Of a stretch of DNA of 64,000 nucleotides, positions 16,356 through 25,119 are shown one piece after another. The position numbers and the translations under genes were made by a program. The DNA is from Leptolyngbya sp. PCC 7375. GTDB taxonomy: Bacteria; Cyanobacteriota; Cyanobacteriia; Phormidesmidales; Phormidesmidaceae. The notes under the pieces are model-generated. The model saw nothing but the letters and a program-made list of their open reading frames with translations, made no database searches and had not been told where the DNA came from. Numbering within the stretch: the first letter of the stretch is position 1; each line of letters begins with the position of its first letter. The stretch is from NCBI RefSeq assembly GCF_000316115.1, contig NZ_JH993797.1, forward strand, positions 5,070,486-5,134,485, given 5' to 3'.

Positions 16356-17581
16356 TCGCAGTTTCTCCCATTGTGTTGGTTGTGCCCCCCATTGTGGGTG
16401 GCATTATTGGCTATTTCACTAACGATTTAGCCATCAAAATGTTATTCCGACCCTATCGTCCTATCCACCTGTTTGGCCAACAACTGCCATTTACGCCAGG
16501 GTTAATTCCGAGCAACCAAAACCGTCTGGCTAAGCGTATTGCCGATACGATCATGGGGTCACTTTTGACGCCAGAAGAGCTACAGCGGCTGGCGAAGCGA
16601 CTACTTAAAACTGAACGTATGGAGGGTGCCATTCGTTGGCTCTTGAACTTAGCCCTCACCCAAACGCAGACTAGCAATCAGGACAAAACAGCCTATATCC
16701 TCGGCAATATTCTTCAGGATATGCTGGGCCAATCTTTACCCAAAATGTTAAAAGTATGGGCCCGAGATGAGAATTTTCTGGCTGATCAAATTGACCATAT
16801 TTTTGATCAGGTCCTGCTGAATTTTCGTCTAAACGAAAATCAGGCCAAACAAATTTCTACCTGGGTACGCCAGGGCATTTTGCCTCCTGATCGGCTACGT
16901 CGCTTAATTATTGACTTTCTCACCGATCGAAACATTAAGGTGATCGACGAAACTCTACGAGAAAAAACTAGCGGCACGTATTGGGTGGTCGCCAATATTT
17001 TGGGCGTGCGCAATGCTCTCACCCGTCTACGCACCTATTGTTTAGATGAACCGGCCAAGTGTAACAGTCGCATTGCTGAACTGATTAACGCTCTACGCGT
17101 GGAAAATCGGTTTCAAGAATGGTTGCAAAATTTCTCGCTCCAGGATTTTCCAATATCTACCGTCCAACAACTCAGGTTCACCCTGCGGCAGACTATTCGC
17201 AGCTATTTACAAACAGACGGGGTGCCGTTGCTCAAGGGGTTAAGTGACTCCATTGACTGGCACAAGGTAGCCCAGCGATTACTAAAACGATTACAGACAT
17301 CCTCAGTCGTTATGGATTCCCTGGATACCGCCAGTCAAGACCTTGCTCTTATCCTGGAACGATATTTGGAAGAAGATTTGGAAAACATTGTTGCTAAGGC
17401 AATTCCCATTCTTGATATTGACCAGGTGATTATGGAACGGGTCAATGCCACATCCCCACGAAACCTGGAAATGGCGATTCAAGGCATTGTCCGCAATGAG
17501 CTACAAGCCATTGTTAACCTGGGGGGGATTTTGGGCTTTACTATCGGCCTCATACAAGCCGGAATTTTATTATTCCAGTAG
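16352..17581 (+). CDS. DUF445-family membrane protein
   Basis: A 409-aa protein. The N-terminal helix and adjoining loop are diagnostic (PPIVGGIIGYFTNDLAIKML, then FTPGLIPSNQNRLAKRI), and a C-terminal helix (GGILGFTIGLIQAGILLF) closes it. Between them lie about 350 mostly helical, soluble residues. This is the YheB/DUF445 architecture. Function is unknown in general; its tight coupling with menG (4-bp overlap) suggests a thylakoid or cell-membrane role, but that is inference. The stop codon TAG lies inside a perfect 28-bp palindrome. Confidence 0.85.
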   Translation: MIAVSPIVLVVPPIVGGIIGYFTNDLAIKMLFRPYRPIHLFGQQLPFTPGLIPSNQNRLAKRIADTIMGSLLTPEELQRLAKRLLKTERMEGAIRWLLNLALTQTQTSNQDKTAYILGNILQDMLGQSLPKMLKVWARDENFLADQIDHIFDQVLLNFRLNENQAKQISTWVRQGILPPDRLRRLIIDFLTDRNIKVIDETLREKTSGTYWVVANILGVRNALTRLRTYCLDEPAKCNSRIAELINALRVENRFQEWLQNFSLQDFPISTVQQLRFTLRQTIRSYLQTDGVPLLKGLSDSIDWHKVAQRLLKRLQTSSVVMDSLDTASQDLALILERYLEEDLENIVAKAIPILDIDQVIMERVNATSPRNLEMAIQGIVRNELQAIVNLGGILGFTIGLIQAGILLFQ

Positions 17582-17641
17582 GGGGATTGCATGCAATCCC
17601 CCTACTGCACGCAAAAAACAGGGCACCTACAAGAGATGCCC
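17578..17641. repeat. Palindromic repeat cluster after DUF445
   Basis: 17578-17605 is a perfect 28-bp palindrome (arm GTAGGGGGATTGCA) that includes the DUF445 stop codon. A second hairpin follows (GGGCA at 17621, TGCCC at 17637). The GTAG...CATG...CTAC design recurs at 49096-49123, so this looks like a small dispersed repeat of the sort common in cyanobacteria. It may also stop transcription from both sides, but it lacks a clear T run. Confidence 0.75.
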
Positions 17642-17692
17642 CTACGGAGATAATTTGAAACGCTTTGATGATGTGGATAGCCAACCGGTGAA

Positions 17693-18490
17693 TTAACCGA
17701 ATCGGCCAGATACATAGTCGCGAGTGTACTCTTCGCGAGGATTGCTAAATATCACCTGCGTATCGTCATATTCCACCAAATACCCCATCTTGCCACCAGC
17801 TTCAGTAGCCTGTGCATTGTAGAAGGCAGTCTTATCTGAAACGCGGGATGCCTGCTGCATGTTGTGGGTCACAATCACGATTGTGTATTGTGTCTTCAGG
17901 TCATGCATCAACTCTTCGATTTTTAGTGTGGAAATAGGGTCAAGGGCAGAGCAAGGCTCGTCCATGAGGATGACTTCGGGTTCGATTGCGATCGCACGAG
18001 CAATACATAAACGCTGCTGCTGCCCACCTGATAGGCCTAAACCACTTTCTTTGAGCTTATCTTTGACCTCGTCCCAAAGGGCTGACCCTTTTAAGGAGCG
18101 CTCCACTAGTTCATCCATATCACCCTGGTAACCGTTAATACGAGCACCAAAGGCAATATTTTCATAGATGGACTTTGGGAAAGGGTTTGGCTTCTGGAAA
18201 ACCATGCCCACGCGGCGACGTAGTTCTACGGGATCAAATCGCTTGATGTTTTCTCCGTCAAATAGAATATTACCGTCAACGCGAGCACTTGGAATCAGAT
18301 CGTTCATCCGATTAAAACATCGCAGCACGGTACTTTTACCGCATCCAGATGGACCAATAAAGGCCACAATTTGGTTACGAGGAATATCCAGAAAAACGTC
18401 TTTAACCGCCAAATTAGATCCGTAGTAAACTGAGATTTTTTCAGCCTTCAAAGCTGTATCGGTCATAGTTTTAGGACGTGTATCTTGCAT
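17693..18490 (-). CDS. pstB: Phosphate ABC transporter ATPase
   Basis: ATP-hydrolysing subunit of the high-affinity phosphate importer, on the cytoplasmic face. The 265-aa protein has Walker A GPSGCGKST near residue 44, a Q-loop (MVFQKPNPFPKSIYENIAFG), the signature LSGGQQQRLCIARA, Walker B VILMDEPCSALDPIS and the switch histidine in IVTHNMQQ. The PFPKSIYEN stretch and the C-terminal REEYTRDYVSGRFG are PstB-specific. It is the last gene of pstS-C-A-B; 51 bp separate it from pstA. Confidence 0.97.
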   Translation of the reverse strand: MQDTRPKTMTDTALKAEKISVYYGSNLAVKDVFLDIPRNQIVAFIGPSGCGKSTVLRCFNRMNDLIPSARVDGNILFDGENIKRFDPVELRRRVGMVFQKPNPFPKSIYENIAFGARINGYQGDMDELVERSLKGSALWDEVKDKLKESGLGLSGGQQQRLCIARAIAIEPEVILMDEPCSALDPISTLKIEELMHDLKTQYTIVIVTHNMQQASRVSDKTAFYNAQATEAGGKMGYLVEYDDTQVIFSNPREEYTRDYVSGRFG

Positions 18491-18541
18491 AATTTATAAT
18501 TCCTGCGAATACCCAATATCTTGGTAAATGAATCCGGTAAA

Positions 18542-19450
18542 CTAGCGCGTCTTCTGAAAACGATTACGCAAGTAAATTGCGATCGTATTCATCAACAGCA
18601 ACATGACCATCAGCACGATAATTCCTGAAGCTGCAATATGGTGAAACTCTTCTTGGGGACGGCCAACCCAGTTGTAGATTTGAATGGGCATTGCCGTAAA
18701 TGGACTTTGCAAGTTCTCAGGTGTAGAACGAATAAACGCAACCGCACCAATAGCGAGCAAGGGTGCGGTCTCTCCAATAGCGCGAGATAGCGCCAGAATT
18801 ACCCCAGTTAAGACACCAGGCATTGCACTGGGTAGCACGTGATGCCAGACAACCTGCCACTGATTGGCACCTAACGCAAAACCCGCCAAACGAATGCTGT
18901 TGGGTACCGCTCTGAGAGCCTCTCGCGTAGCCACAATAATCACTGGCAAAATCAGTAGCGAGAGCGTTAACCCCCCGGAGAGTACACTGCGTCCACCTGT
19001 TAAGGGCTCAAGAATACGCACAAAAACAGCTAGACCCAGCAACCCATAAATAATTGAGGGTACACCAGCCAGGTTACCAATGTTTATTTCCACCGACCGG
19101 GTAAACCAATTATCAGTGGCAAACTCTTCAAGATAGATGGCTGCACCCACACCAATGGGAAATGATACCGCTGCTACAATCCCCATTACCCACATGGTGC
19201 CGAAGAAAGCTGCCTTGATACCGGCCTGCTCAGCTTTTCGTGATGGGAATGCTGTAAAAAAGTTAGGGTTTAGCGTGCCTAAACCATCTTTCAAAATCGT
19301 AAACAACAACCATGCCAGCACCACAACAGAAATGATAGTGGCGGCCCATGCAGCTGTTGCAAATACTTTATCTAGGTTGTAGCGACCAGACAAATCCTGC
19401 TTAAAGTTGCCAGTTGGTACATCCTTATCTTCAATCCCTTGAGCCGTCAT
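18542..19450 (-). CDS. pstA: Phosphate ABC transporter permease PstA
   Basis: One of two membrane subunits of the Pst importer. The 302-aa protein has six predicted helices, a conserved cytoplasmic EAA-type loop (ALRAVPNSIRLAGFALGANQ), and PstA landmarks IYLEEFATDNWF and IGETAPLLAIGA. The N-terminus carries a 30-residue polar extension. It lies between pstC and pstB; the gap to pstC holds three 43-bp tandem repeats. Confidence 0.96.
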   Translation of the reverse strand: MTAQGIEDKDVPTGNFKQDLSGRYNLDKVFATAAWAATIISVVVLAWLLFTILKDGLGTLNPNFFTAFPSRKAEQAGIKAAFFGTMWVMGIVAAVSFPIGVGAAIYLEEFATDNWFTRSVEINIGNLAGVPSIIYGLLGLAVFVRILEPLTGGRSVLSGGLTLSLLILPVIIVATREALRAVPNSIRLAGFALGANQWQVVWHHVLPSAMPGVLTGVILALSRAIGETAPLLAIGAVAFIRSTPENLQSPFTAMPIQIYNWVGRPQEEFHHIAASGIIVLMVMLLLMNTIAIYLRNRFQKTR

Positions 19451-19484
19451 GTCCTTGTATTCCTATTTGCTCAGTTGCTCTACT

Positions 19485-19613
19485 ACTAATCACCCGGTCT
19501 GCGTTACCTAAGAAAACACTTGCATTTACTAATCACCCGGTCTGCGTTAATTAAGAAAACACTTGCATTTACTAATCACCCGGTCTGCGTTAACTAAGAA
19601 AACGCTTGCATTA
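19485..19613. repeat. Three tandem 43-bp repeats between pstC and pstA
   Basis: Units start at 19485, 19528 and 19571, each beginning ACTAATCACCCGGTCTGCGT and ending near ACTTGCATTT. They differ only at a few bases (CC/AT/AC in the middle, A/G once, last base). The third unit runs into the pstC stop codon, so the array probably arose by duplicating the pstC 3' end and the adjoining spacer. With no spacers between units it is not a CRISPR. Confidence 0.95.
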
Positions 19614-20600
19614 GTCGTACTTCTGACGGAAACGACGCACAAACCAAAAGCTAAAGACATTGAGAGCAAGGGTAATTAAAAATAGGGTCATGCCTACTGC
19701 GTACAGAGTTTCGTAGGCAATGGTTCCATGGGGAGCATCCCCCTTTGTCACCTGCACAATGTAAGCTGTCATGGTCATGACGGGTACGAATGGATTAAAG
19801 CCCAGGGTGGGGTTTGCGCCTGCCGCTAAGGTCACAATCATGGTCTCACCGATGGCCCGTGACATCGCTAAAATCAGGGACGAAACAATTCCTGAAAGCC
19901 CAGCAGGCAAAACAACAGACCAAACTGTTTCACGCTTGGTTGCTCCCAACGCATAGGACCCATCACGTAAAGACTGAGGCACAGAATAGATGGCATCCTC
20001 ACTCAAAGACGCCACCATAGGCGTAATCATAATTCCCAAAACAATGCCCGCACTTAGGGAATTGAAACCTTCCACAGGCTCCAAAAATGCCTGCAAGAAA
20101 GGTGTAACAGTCAACAGAGCGAAGTAACCATAAACCACCGTCGGCACACCCGCTAGAATTTCTAGAACAGGCTTGAGGATTTTACGCAGTTTGGGACTCG
20201 CATATTCGCTCAGGCAGATGGCAGCTAATAGTCCCAAGGGGAGGGCTACCGCGATTGAAATAAAGGTGATCATCAGCGTCGCACTGATCAACACAAAAAT
20301 TCCAAACTGTTTACTCGCAAACAAAGGTGTCCAACGGCCAGCCGTTAGGAAATGAATAAACCCTTGGATATAGGAGACGTTTTCGCCATCCTTTGACAGC
20401 TCAGCTGGTAGATCTCCAAAGAAAGAAAAGGCCTCAAAAATGAGCGTTGCGATAATACCAATGGTGGTGACAATCGAAATTGCAGCAAATGCTCCACAGA
20501 TGATCTTAACGATCATCTGAATAGTTTGAGAGCGACTACGATTCGGTTGCCAAGCGCCAGGGGCAATATCATTTAAGGGAAGCTCAGCTGTCATGCACAA
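19611..20600 (-). CDS. pstC: Phosphate ABC transporter permease PstC
   Basis: Second membrane subunit of the Pst importer, 329 aa with six helices. Landmarks are the long first periplasmic loop, ICLSEYASPKLRKILKPVLE, the EAA-like loop (SVPQSLRDGSYALGATKRET) and MSRAIGETMIVTLAAG. It follows pstS by about 300 bp that contain two hairpins, consistent with reduced expression relative to the binding protein. Confidence 0.96.
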   Translation of the reverse strand: MCMTAELPLNDIAPGAWQPNRSRSQTIQMIVKIICGAFAAISIVTTIGIIATLIFEAFSFFGDLPAELSKDGENVSYIQGFIHFLTAGRWTPLFASKQFGIFVLISATLMITFISIAVALPLGLLAAICLSEYASPKLRKILKPVLEILAGVPTVVYGYFALLTVTPFLQAFLEPVEGFNSLSAGIVLGIMITPMVASLSEDAIYSVPQSLRDGSYALGATKRETVWSVVLPAGLSGIVSSLILAMSRAIGETMIVTLAAGANPTLGFNPFVPVMTMTAYIVQVTKGDAPHGTIAYETLYAVGMTLFLITLALNVFSFWFVRRFRQKYD

Positions 20601-20828
20601 AGTCCTCAGCTTGGGTTTAGGCTACACCACGTCCAGGCACCTGCTTACTCTGGGTCAAACGACCGTTTTAGACGTGGACAATGTTTGAATGCATCCAATG
20701 TTTAAGCCTTTAGGTCAGCTGTCACTCTTGTTTGCAGGGAATAAGAGTATCAGATGCAAAAATAGACTACTAAATTTTTTTCCAGAAACGATGCATCAAG
20801 CGATGCAAAACAGAACTTAGCCAAAGAG

Positions 20829-20890
20829 AACTGGGGAGAGTTAATCTCTCCCCAGTTGCAATTACCAATCATCAGGTTCTCTGCCTGATG
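20829..20890 (-). terminator. Two hairpins after pstS (partial terminator or processing site)
   Basis: Reading in the pst direction, a hairpin with CATCAGG arms (20870-20890) comes first. Then comes a strong one with 12-bp arms AACTGGGGAGAG (20829-20857). No long T run follows. Their place between pstS and pstC fits the common strategy of keeping pstS mRNA more abundant than the permease part. The function is inferred. Confidence 0.6.
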
Positions 20891-20900
20891 GGCTTAAATC

Positions 20901-21926
20901 CTACAGATTAGTAGGGTCAGTGCCTAGCTTGGCCTCATCAACACGAGCCTTGGAATTAGCCAGGATCTCATCAGGCAATGCAACATAACCAGCATCACCG
21001 ATTAGCTCGCCATTCTTAGGCTCAAGCATGAAGTCAACAAAGGCCTTGACCTGCTCCTTAGTGTCGTAGGCTTCTTTCTTCACGTAGAAGAACAGGGGAC
21101 GAGCCATGGGGTTGTAGGATCCATCAGCGATAGTCTCAGTAGAAGGAGCTACACACTCACCAGCTTCGTTCTGGATTTCAACCGCCTTCAAAGAGTCAGA
21201 GTTCTCTTCAAAGTAGGCGTAACCAAAGTAACCTAGAGCACCCTCATCACCCGTTACACCCTGCACGATTACATTATCGTCCTCACTGGCAGTGTAGTCA
21301 CCACGGCTTGCACCCTCTTCACCATTAACTTCATCGGTGAAGTAGTCGAATGTACCAGAGTCAGTACCAGGACCATACAGACCTAGTTCCTGATCGGGGA
21401 AAGACGGATCTACCTGGTTCCAGTTGGCAACTTGACCTTCAGAATCAGGAGACCACATGGTGTTCAGCTGCTCAGTAGTCAAGCACTGAGCCCAATCATT
21501 AGCCTGATTAGTCACAATGGTCAGACCGTCAAAAGCGACGGGCACCTCGATAAACTCAATGCCTGCCTCTTCGCAAGCCGCAACTTCTTCATCCTTGATA
21601 GGACGAGAAGCATTAGAAACATCGGTCTCACCAGCGCAGAATTTCTTGAAGCCACCGCCGGAACCCGAAATACCGACAGTTACATTGACATCAGGGTTAG
21701 CAATGCTGAATTCCTCACTCATTGCTTCCGCAATGGGGAATACGGTACTAGAACCATCAATTAAAACATCGCCAGAGACACCAGCAGCAGCAACTTCAGT
21801 GCCACCGTCAGCAGGTGCATCAGCAGTATCAGTTGTAGTGCCACCGCCGCAAGCAGCCAGGCTAGTTAATAGAGCAAGCAGAGTCGCTGAGTATGCGTAG
21901 CGCATTTTCCGTGCTTTGAATTCCAT
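20901..21926 (-). CDS. pstS: Periplasmic phosphate-binding lipoprotein
   Basis: Captures phosphate for the Pst importer. The 341-aa protein has a lipobox (LTSLAAC, cysteine 26), a linker rich in T/D/A/G, and the PstS fold. Phosphate-loop motifs are LIDGSSTVFPIAEAM, VGISGSGGGFKKFCAGETDVSNASR and GPGTDSGTFDYFTDEV (the longer one spans about residues 83-107). The C-terminus VALPDEI matches the family. A start at ATG 21905 (MRYAYSATLL) is as likely as 21926. It is the first gene of the operon, preceded by a Pho box. Confidence 0.95.
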   Translation of the reverse strand: MEFKARKMRYAYSATLLALLTSLAACGGGTTTDTADAPADGGTEVAAAGVSGDVLIDGSSTVFPIAEAMSEEFSIANPDVNVTVGISGSGGGFKKFCAGETDVSNASRPIKDEEVAACEEAGIEFIEVPVAFDGLTIVTNQANDWAQCLTTEQLNTMWSPDSEGQVANWNQVDPSFPDQELGLYGPGTDSGTFDYFTDEVNGEEGASRGDYTASEDDNVIVQGVTGDEGALGYFGYAYFEENSDSLKAVEIQNEAGECVAPSTETIADGSYNPMARPLFFYVKKEAYDTKEQVKAFVDFMLEPKNGELIGDAGYVALPDEILANSKARVDEAKLGTDPTNL

Positions 21927-21947
21927 GATTGCTTAGACTTAAACTCC

Positions 21948-21979
21948 TCACCAAAGATGTCTAAAGACATTCTTGGTGA
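21948..21979 (-). other. Hairpin in the pstS leader
   Basis: TCACCAA...GATGTC pairs with GACAT...TTGGTGA, each arm with one bulge, centred on TAAA. It lies between the Pho box and the pstS start, inside the presumed 5' untranslated region, and may stabilise the mRNA. Confidence 0.55.
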
Positions 21980-21993
21980 AAACTACCGAACTC

Positions 21994-22012
21994 AGGTAAA
22001 GGCAAGGTTAAG
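21994..22012 (-). promoter_or_regulatory. Pho box (PhoB/SphR binding site) upstream of pstS
   Basis: On the minus strand two 8-mers, CTTAACCT and CTTTACCT, are separated by three bases, the 11-bp period of cyanobacterial Pho boxes. The site lies 68 bp upstream of the pstS start. Phosphate-starvation control of pstS-C-A-B is the expected outcome. Confidence 0.8.
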
Positions 22013-22310
22013 AAAAATTTGAAAATGTGCCTAAGCTAACATGCATCATTCCGTGATTTTGTGCCTTGAATAACGTTCTTAATGTATAGCAAGCTACATT
22101 GGAGGTGCCCTAATGCCGGGGCAAGCCGACAGGTTTTATTCCTATAGTTAAGGAATAAACAGGTGTGATGCATGGGCTTAAATCTATAGCGATCTCCTAA
22201 AAAGCCTGATTTCTAAGCTGATTTTTGACTGCTCTGGATATTGAATATAAGCTCTCCTCCTGTAAGCCGTCTGTGTTCGGCTTGTACCTGTTCTATCTAG
22301 TGTGATCCCT

Positions 22311-22724
22311 ATGCACTGCGTAATTTACGATGGCGACTGTAATCTATGTACAACCTTGGTCCAATGGTTAGAGTGGCTTGATCGAGGCCAGCGCTTTCAT
22401 TATGTATCGATGCAAGATGCTGAAATCCTGGAGCAGTTCAACGTTACAGCTGCTGATTGTGAGTTAGGGATGCTGCTAATTGATGAGGCTAATCCTAAGA
22501 GGCGTTGGCAGGGCAGTGCTGCTGCTGAAGCAATTGGAGCATTGCTACCAGTCGGTGCTCTGTTTGTGGCTGCTTACCGTAGCTTGCCGGGCTTGAAGCG
22601 TTCTGGGGATCAGCTGTACATATTTGTCCGTGACAATCGATATAGATTATTTGGTCGGCGTGCCGCTACCTATGAATCAATTCACCGTGTCTGTAAGTCA
22701 GACCGATGTGATCAATATTTTTAA
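22311..22724 (+). CDS. DCC-family thiol-disulfide oxidoreductase-like protein (DUF393)
   Basis: A 137-aa protein beginning with the family signature VIYDGDCNLCTTLVQWL, a thioredoxin-like CxxC-type site reduced to DGDCNLC. The body has FHYVSMQDAEIL and a C-terminal RYRLFGRRA. DUF393 proteins are thought to act in redox chemistry, but no reaction is established. The ATG at 22311 is preferred to an in-frame GTG at 22302. It is divergent from pstS, sharing the 380-bp region with the Pho box. Confidence 0.85.
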   Translation: MHCVIYDGDCNLCTTLVQWLEWLDRGQRFHYVSMQDAEILEQFNVTAADCELGMLLIDEANPKRRWQGSAAAEAIGALLPVGALFVAAYRSLPGLKRSGDQLYIFVRDNRYRLFGRRAATYESIHRVCKSDRCDQYF

Positions 22725-22777
22725 TCACTACTTTAAGGCCGGGACTCCTAAATACTTAAAATGCGCTGTGTAAAGTT

Positions 22778-24340
22778 ACTATTGAGTAACAAGTTAATGT
22801 TGCCTTTTTGTCGTTTTCCTACGCTGCCAACGAAGGTGTTTTGGACGTTTTGCCCTGCTCTATCTTACCCGCCAATAATTTATTCAACAGTAGAGCAGGC
22901 CTACTCTTGGATAAAACGATCTCTTGCTGGTCTTGGAGAGCCATTCGAACAATCCGTTCACTGGGATAGCCATGCTTGGGTAGGGTACGAAACCAGCCCG
23001 GAAAGTATCGCCAGATATGATTCGGCATTTCCAGAGCGAGCACTTGCAGTAGTCCTAAGGCGATAGCATTGAGGTTGACAAAGCGTTCAAAGGCCTCGAC
23101 TTTGCTAAGAATTTGGGTCTGGATATCGGTGTCATAGTCGAGCAGGTACATCGAGTCAGGCCAGTCAGCAATTTTGTCGAGTGCTTTGAGCCAGAACCGA
23201 TAGGCAAACCCACCCAGGAGATGAACCAAGGTGCGAAAAGCGACCTCGATTTTGAAGCGCTTTGTATAGGTTTCAATGACCTCTAGTCCAGTGAGGCTGA
23301 GGTCTGACGAGAGCAGGATCATCCGTTTGCCACACGGTTGTTGGGTGAGGACAAAGAGGACCTTCTCGGTGGGGCTATCCCAGTAAAACTGAAAACACTG
23401 ATAGACCAGTGAAACGGGCTGACCATAGAGTGAGACCGTTTCGCTTAACCAGCTATCGGTCTCCTCGAACAAGTCTCTGAGCCTGATTTTGGCTCCCCAT
23501 TGTCGAGGGCGTCCTCGTTTTGCGACCTGTGGATTCGCTGAAAACTCGGCCCGTGCCACCGTTGAGATGCGACTGCGACTAATGAGATGGAGGTGGTGTT
23601 GACGAAACCGCTGTAATACAACCCGACACGCATAGTAGGCATCCAACACGGCATAGCTGCCCTGCCCCATATGGGTGACACAGAGTTGCGCCATTTTCTC
23701 GGTTAGACGACTCTCAGCATCGTCAGTGGTCGCAATGATGCCATCATGAAGTTTAAGCGCAATGAGACTGACAAACAGCGCGGAGTCGAGTCCGATTAAA
23801 AGGCCCAACGCACTAAAATAATGCCCCCGTATCCATTCTGGTTTACTGAGGTTATCGGACTCTTGATGCAGGCCTTTAACCCCAGGCATTTTACGCCCCT
23901 CTTTGCTGACCTTAATGCCGTCACCGACATACACTCGATGCCCCTTGAGTCGATATCCATCGGTCTGATGACTGAGCCAACGGCCCCAACGACGGCACAC
24001 CCGGTCCATCTCATATCCAGATGAATGAAACCAATGGAGGGCTTGATGATAGTACTCCGCTCCCAGACCCAGGGCATTCAAATAACTGGTCACCGCAGGG
24101 GGCTGGGTCGTTAGTAGGGCTCCCCACAACAGCAGCACAAACCACCCGAATGTAGCATTGCGACTAAAGGCTGGACGGAATGTAACGATAATTTGCTCGA
24201 TACGCTCGTAGAGCTCCATAATAAAATCAGCTGAATCTTTCACTTCAGCTAGTTTCGGGCATTCCGGGCTCTCTGAGCGATGGAATGTTCTTTTTTATAG
24301 AGCGCTTCTGAAAAGCAACAAAAACTTCTTACTGTTCAGT
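22778..24340 (-). mobile_element. Complete insertion sequence, 1563 bp, with 6-bp target duplication
   Basis: Terminal inverted repeats of about 27 bp (left ACTATTGAGTAACAAGTT, right, reversed, ACTGAACAGTAAGAAGTT, both followed by a TGTTGC block) bound one transposase gene. Identical AAAGTT copies flank it at 22772-22777 and 24341-24346. The right-hand copy overlaps the DUF3143 stop codon, so insertion was just after that gene and left its reading frame intact. Confidence 0.88.
22819..24243 (-). CDS. Transposase of the DDE (IS4/IS701-like) superfamily
   Basis: A 474-aa protein that should cut and join the ends of the surrounding element. The catalytic triad is visible in family context: first aspartate in RVYVGDGIKVSKEG (near 108), second in YAVLDAYYACRVVL (near 200), and the glutamate in YTKRFKIEVAFRTL, the Y-x2-R-x3-E motif of the IS4 group. 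The reading frame is complete with no stop or frameshift, and both ends of the element are present, so it may still be active. Subfamily is uncertain. Confidence 0.88.
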   Translation of the reverse strand: MKDSADFIMELYERIEQIIVTFRPAFSRNATFGWFVLLLWGALLTTQPPAVTSYLNALGLGAEYYHQALHWFHSSGYEMDRVCRRWGRWLSHQTDGYRLKGHRVYVGDGIKVSKEGRKMPGVKGLHQESDNLSKPEWIRGHYFSALGLLIGLDSALFVSLIALKLHDGIIATTDDAESRLTEKMAQLCVTHMGQGSYAVLDAYYACRVVLQRFRQHHLHLISRSRISTVARAEFSANPQVAKRGRPRQWGAKIRLRDLFEETDSWLSETVSLYGQPVSLVYQCFQFYWDSPTEKVLFVLTQQPCGKRMILLSSDLSLTGLEVIETYTKRFKIEVAFRTLVHLLGGFAYRFWLKALDKIADWPDSMYLLDYDTDIQTQILSKVEAFERFVNLNAIALGLLQVLALEMPNHIWRYFPGWFRTLPKHGYPSERIVRMALQDQQEIVLSKSRPALLLNKLLAGKIEQGKTSKTPSLAA

Positions 24341-24344
24341 AAAG

Positions 24345-24617
24345 TTAAGGACCCGCAAAAATGGCATCTTCTAAGTCTTGACGGCTTAGGGAATATTTGA
24401 AACCCCGTTGAATGTCTTCCCCGGTATCGCCTGCATCTAAATAACGCACAACTAGCGAGTCCGTTTCTAGAATTAAATCTGCTTGCCAGGTTGCCTTGGA
24501 AATTTCCCAGCGATTGAGTTCAGAATTGTCTTGCTTGCAACCCTGCTGGGTCAGCCATAGCTCAATGTCAGGCAGCGTGTGGTTGTACAGAGGTGTATCA
24601 GTGGAGGGAAGGGCCAT
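24345..24617 (-). CDS. DUF3143-family cyanobacterial protein
   Basis: A 90-aa cytosolic protein with the DUF3143 pattern: an N-terminal LYNHTLPDIELWLTQQGC, WEISKATWQADLILETDSLVVRY (around residues 42-64), and RGFKYSLSRQDLEDAIFAGP at the end. Function unknown. It follows a J-domain gene by 20 bp on the same strand, a pairing often seen in cyanobacteria. An insertion sequence begins directly after its TAA. Confidence 0.8.
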   Translation of the reverse strand: MALPSTDTPLYNHTLPDIELWLTQQGCKQDNSELNRWEISKATWQADLILETDSLVVRYLDAGDTGEDIQRGFKYSLSRQDLEDAIFAGP

Positions 24618-24637
24618 GGCGTATTGCTATTGCTAAA

Positions 24638-25105
24638 TTAAGGCTGTAAGACAGACAGGGTGAAATCACTATCGGCGATCCCCAAAATAAATACTAGGGC
24701 CAGGCAGACGGCAAACGTCAGCCCCAGTATAAACAGAGCAAATATCTCCCCTGCAGATAGGGGGCGATCGGTTGGATCAAGGTAGGTATAGCGAGACTCA
24801 AAGGGTGAATCTTTGCCAGAACCCGTCCTAACATCCTTGGGGGCTTGGCTCACGTAAAATCGAGAATAGCCTATTTTACTATCGTAGCTAAGACGTTGTT
24901 CTGGATTGCTTAGGGTGCCATAGGCTTCATTGAGGGCTTGAAATTTTTTGGTTGCGATCGCACTCGATAACTCCGTTGTATCAGGATGATAGAGCTTGCT
25001 TAACTCCCGATAAGCGCGACGAATTTCCTGGGGGGAGGCCGTCGGCTTCACCCCCAAAAGTTCATAGTGATTTTTGGGACTATCCTCAGAGACGCTATTT
25101 GTCAT
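24638..25105 (-). CDS. Membrane-anchored J-domain (DnaJ-like) protein
   Basis: A 155-aa co-chaperone-type protein. The J domain covers residues 12-76 (HYELLGVKPTASPQEIRRAY) with the essential HPD at about 41-43 (LYHPDTTELS). There is no zinc-finger or substrate-binding region, so it is a type III J protein. A C-terminal helix (AGEIFALFILGLTFAVCLAL) anchors it in a membrane with the J domain in the cytoplasm, where it would stimulate a DnaK. It sits between the YaaW-like and DUF3143 genes with 14-20 bp gaps, an operon. Confidence 0.9.
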   Translation of the reverse strand: MTNSVSEDSPKNHYELLGVKPTASPQEIRRAYRELSKLYHPDTTELSSAIATKKFQALNEAYGTLSNPEQRLSYDSKIGYSRFYVSQAPKDVRTGSGKDSPFESRYTYLDPTDRPLSAGEIFALFILGLTFAVCLALVFILGIADSDFTLSVLQP

Positions 25106-25119
25106 ATATGTCTGTCAAA

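Noticed and set aside
19485..19613. CRISPR-like direct repeats
   Set aside because: The 43-bp units abut directly with no spacers and extend into the pstC stop codon; this is a tandem duplication.
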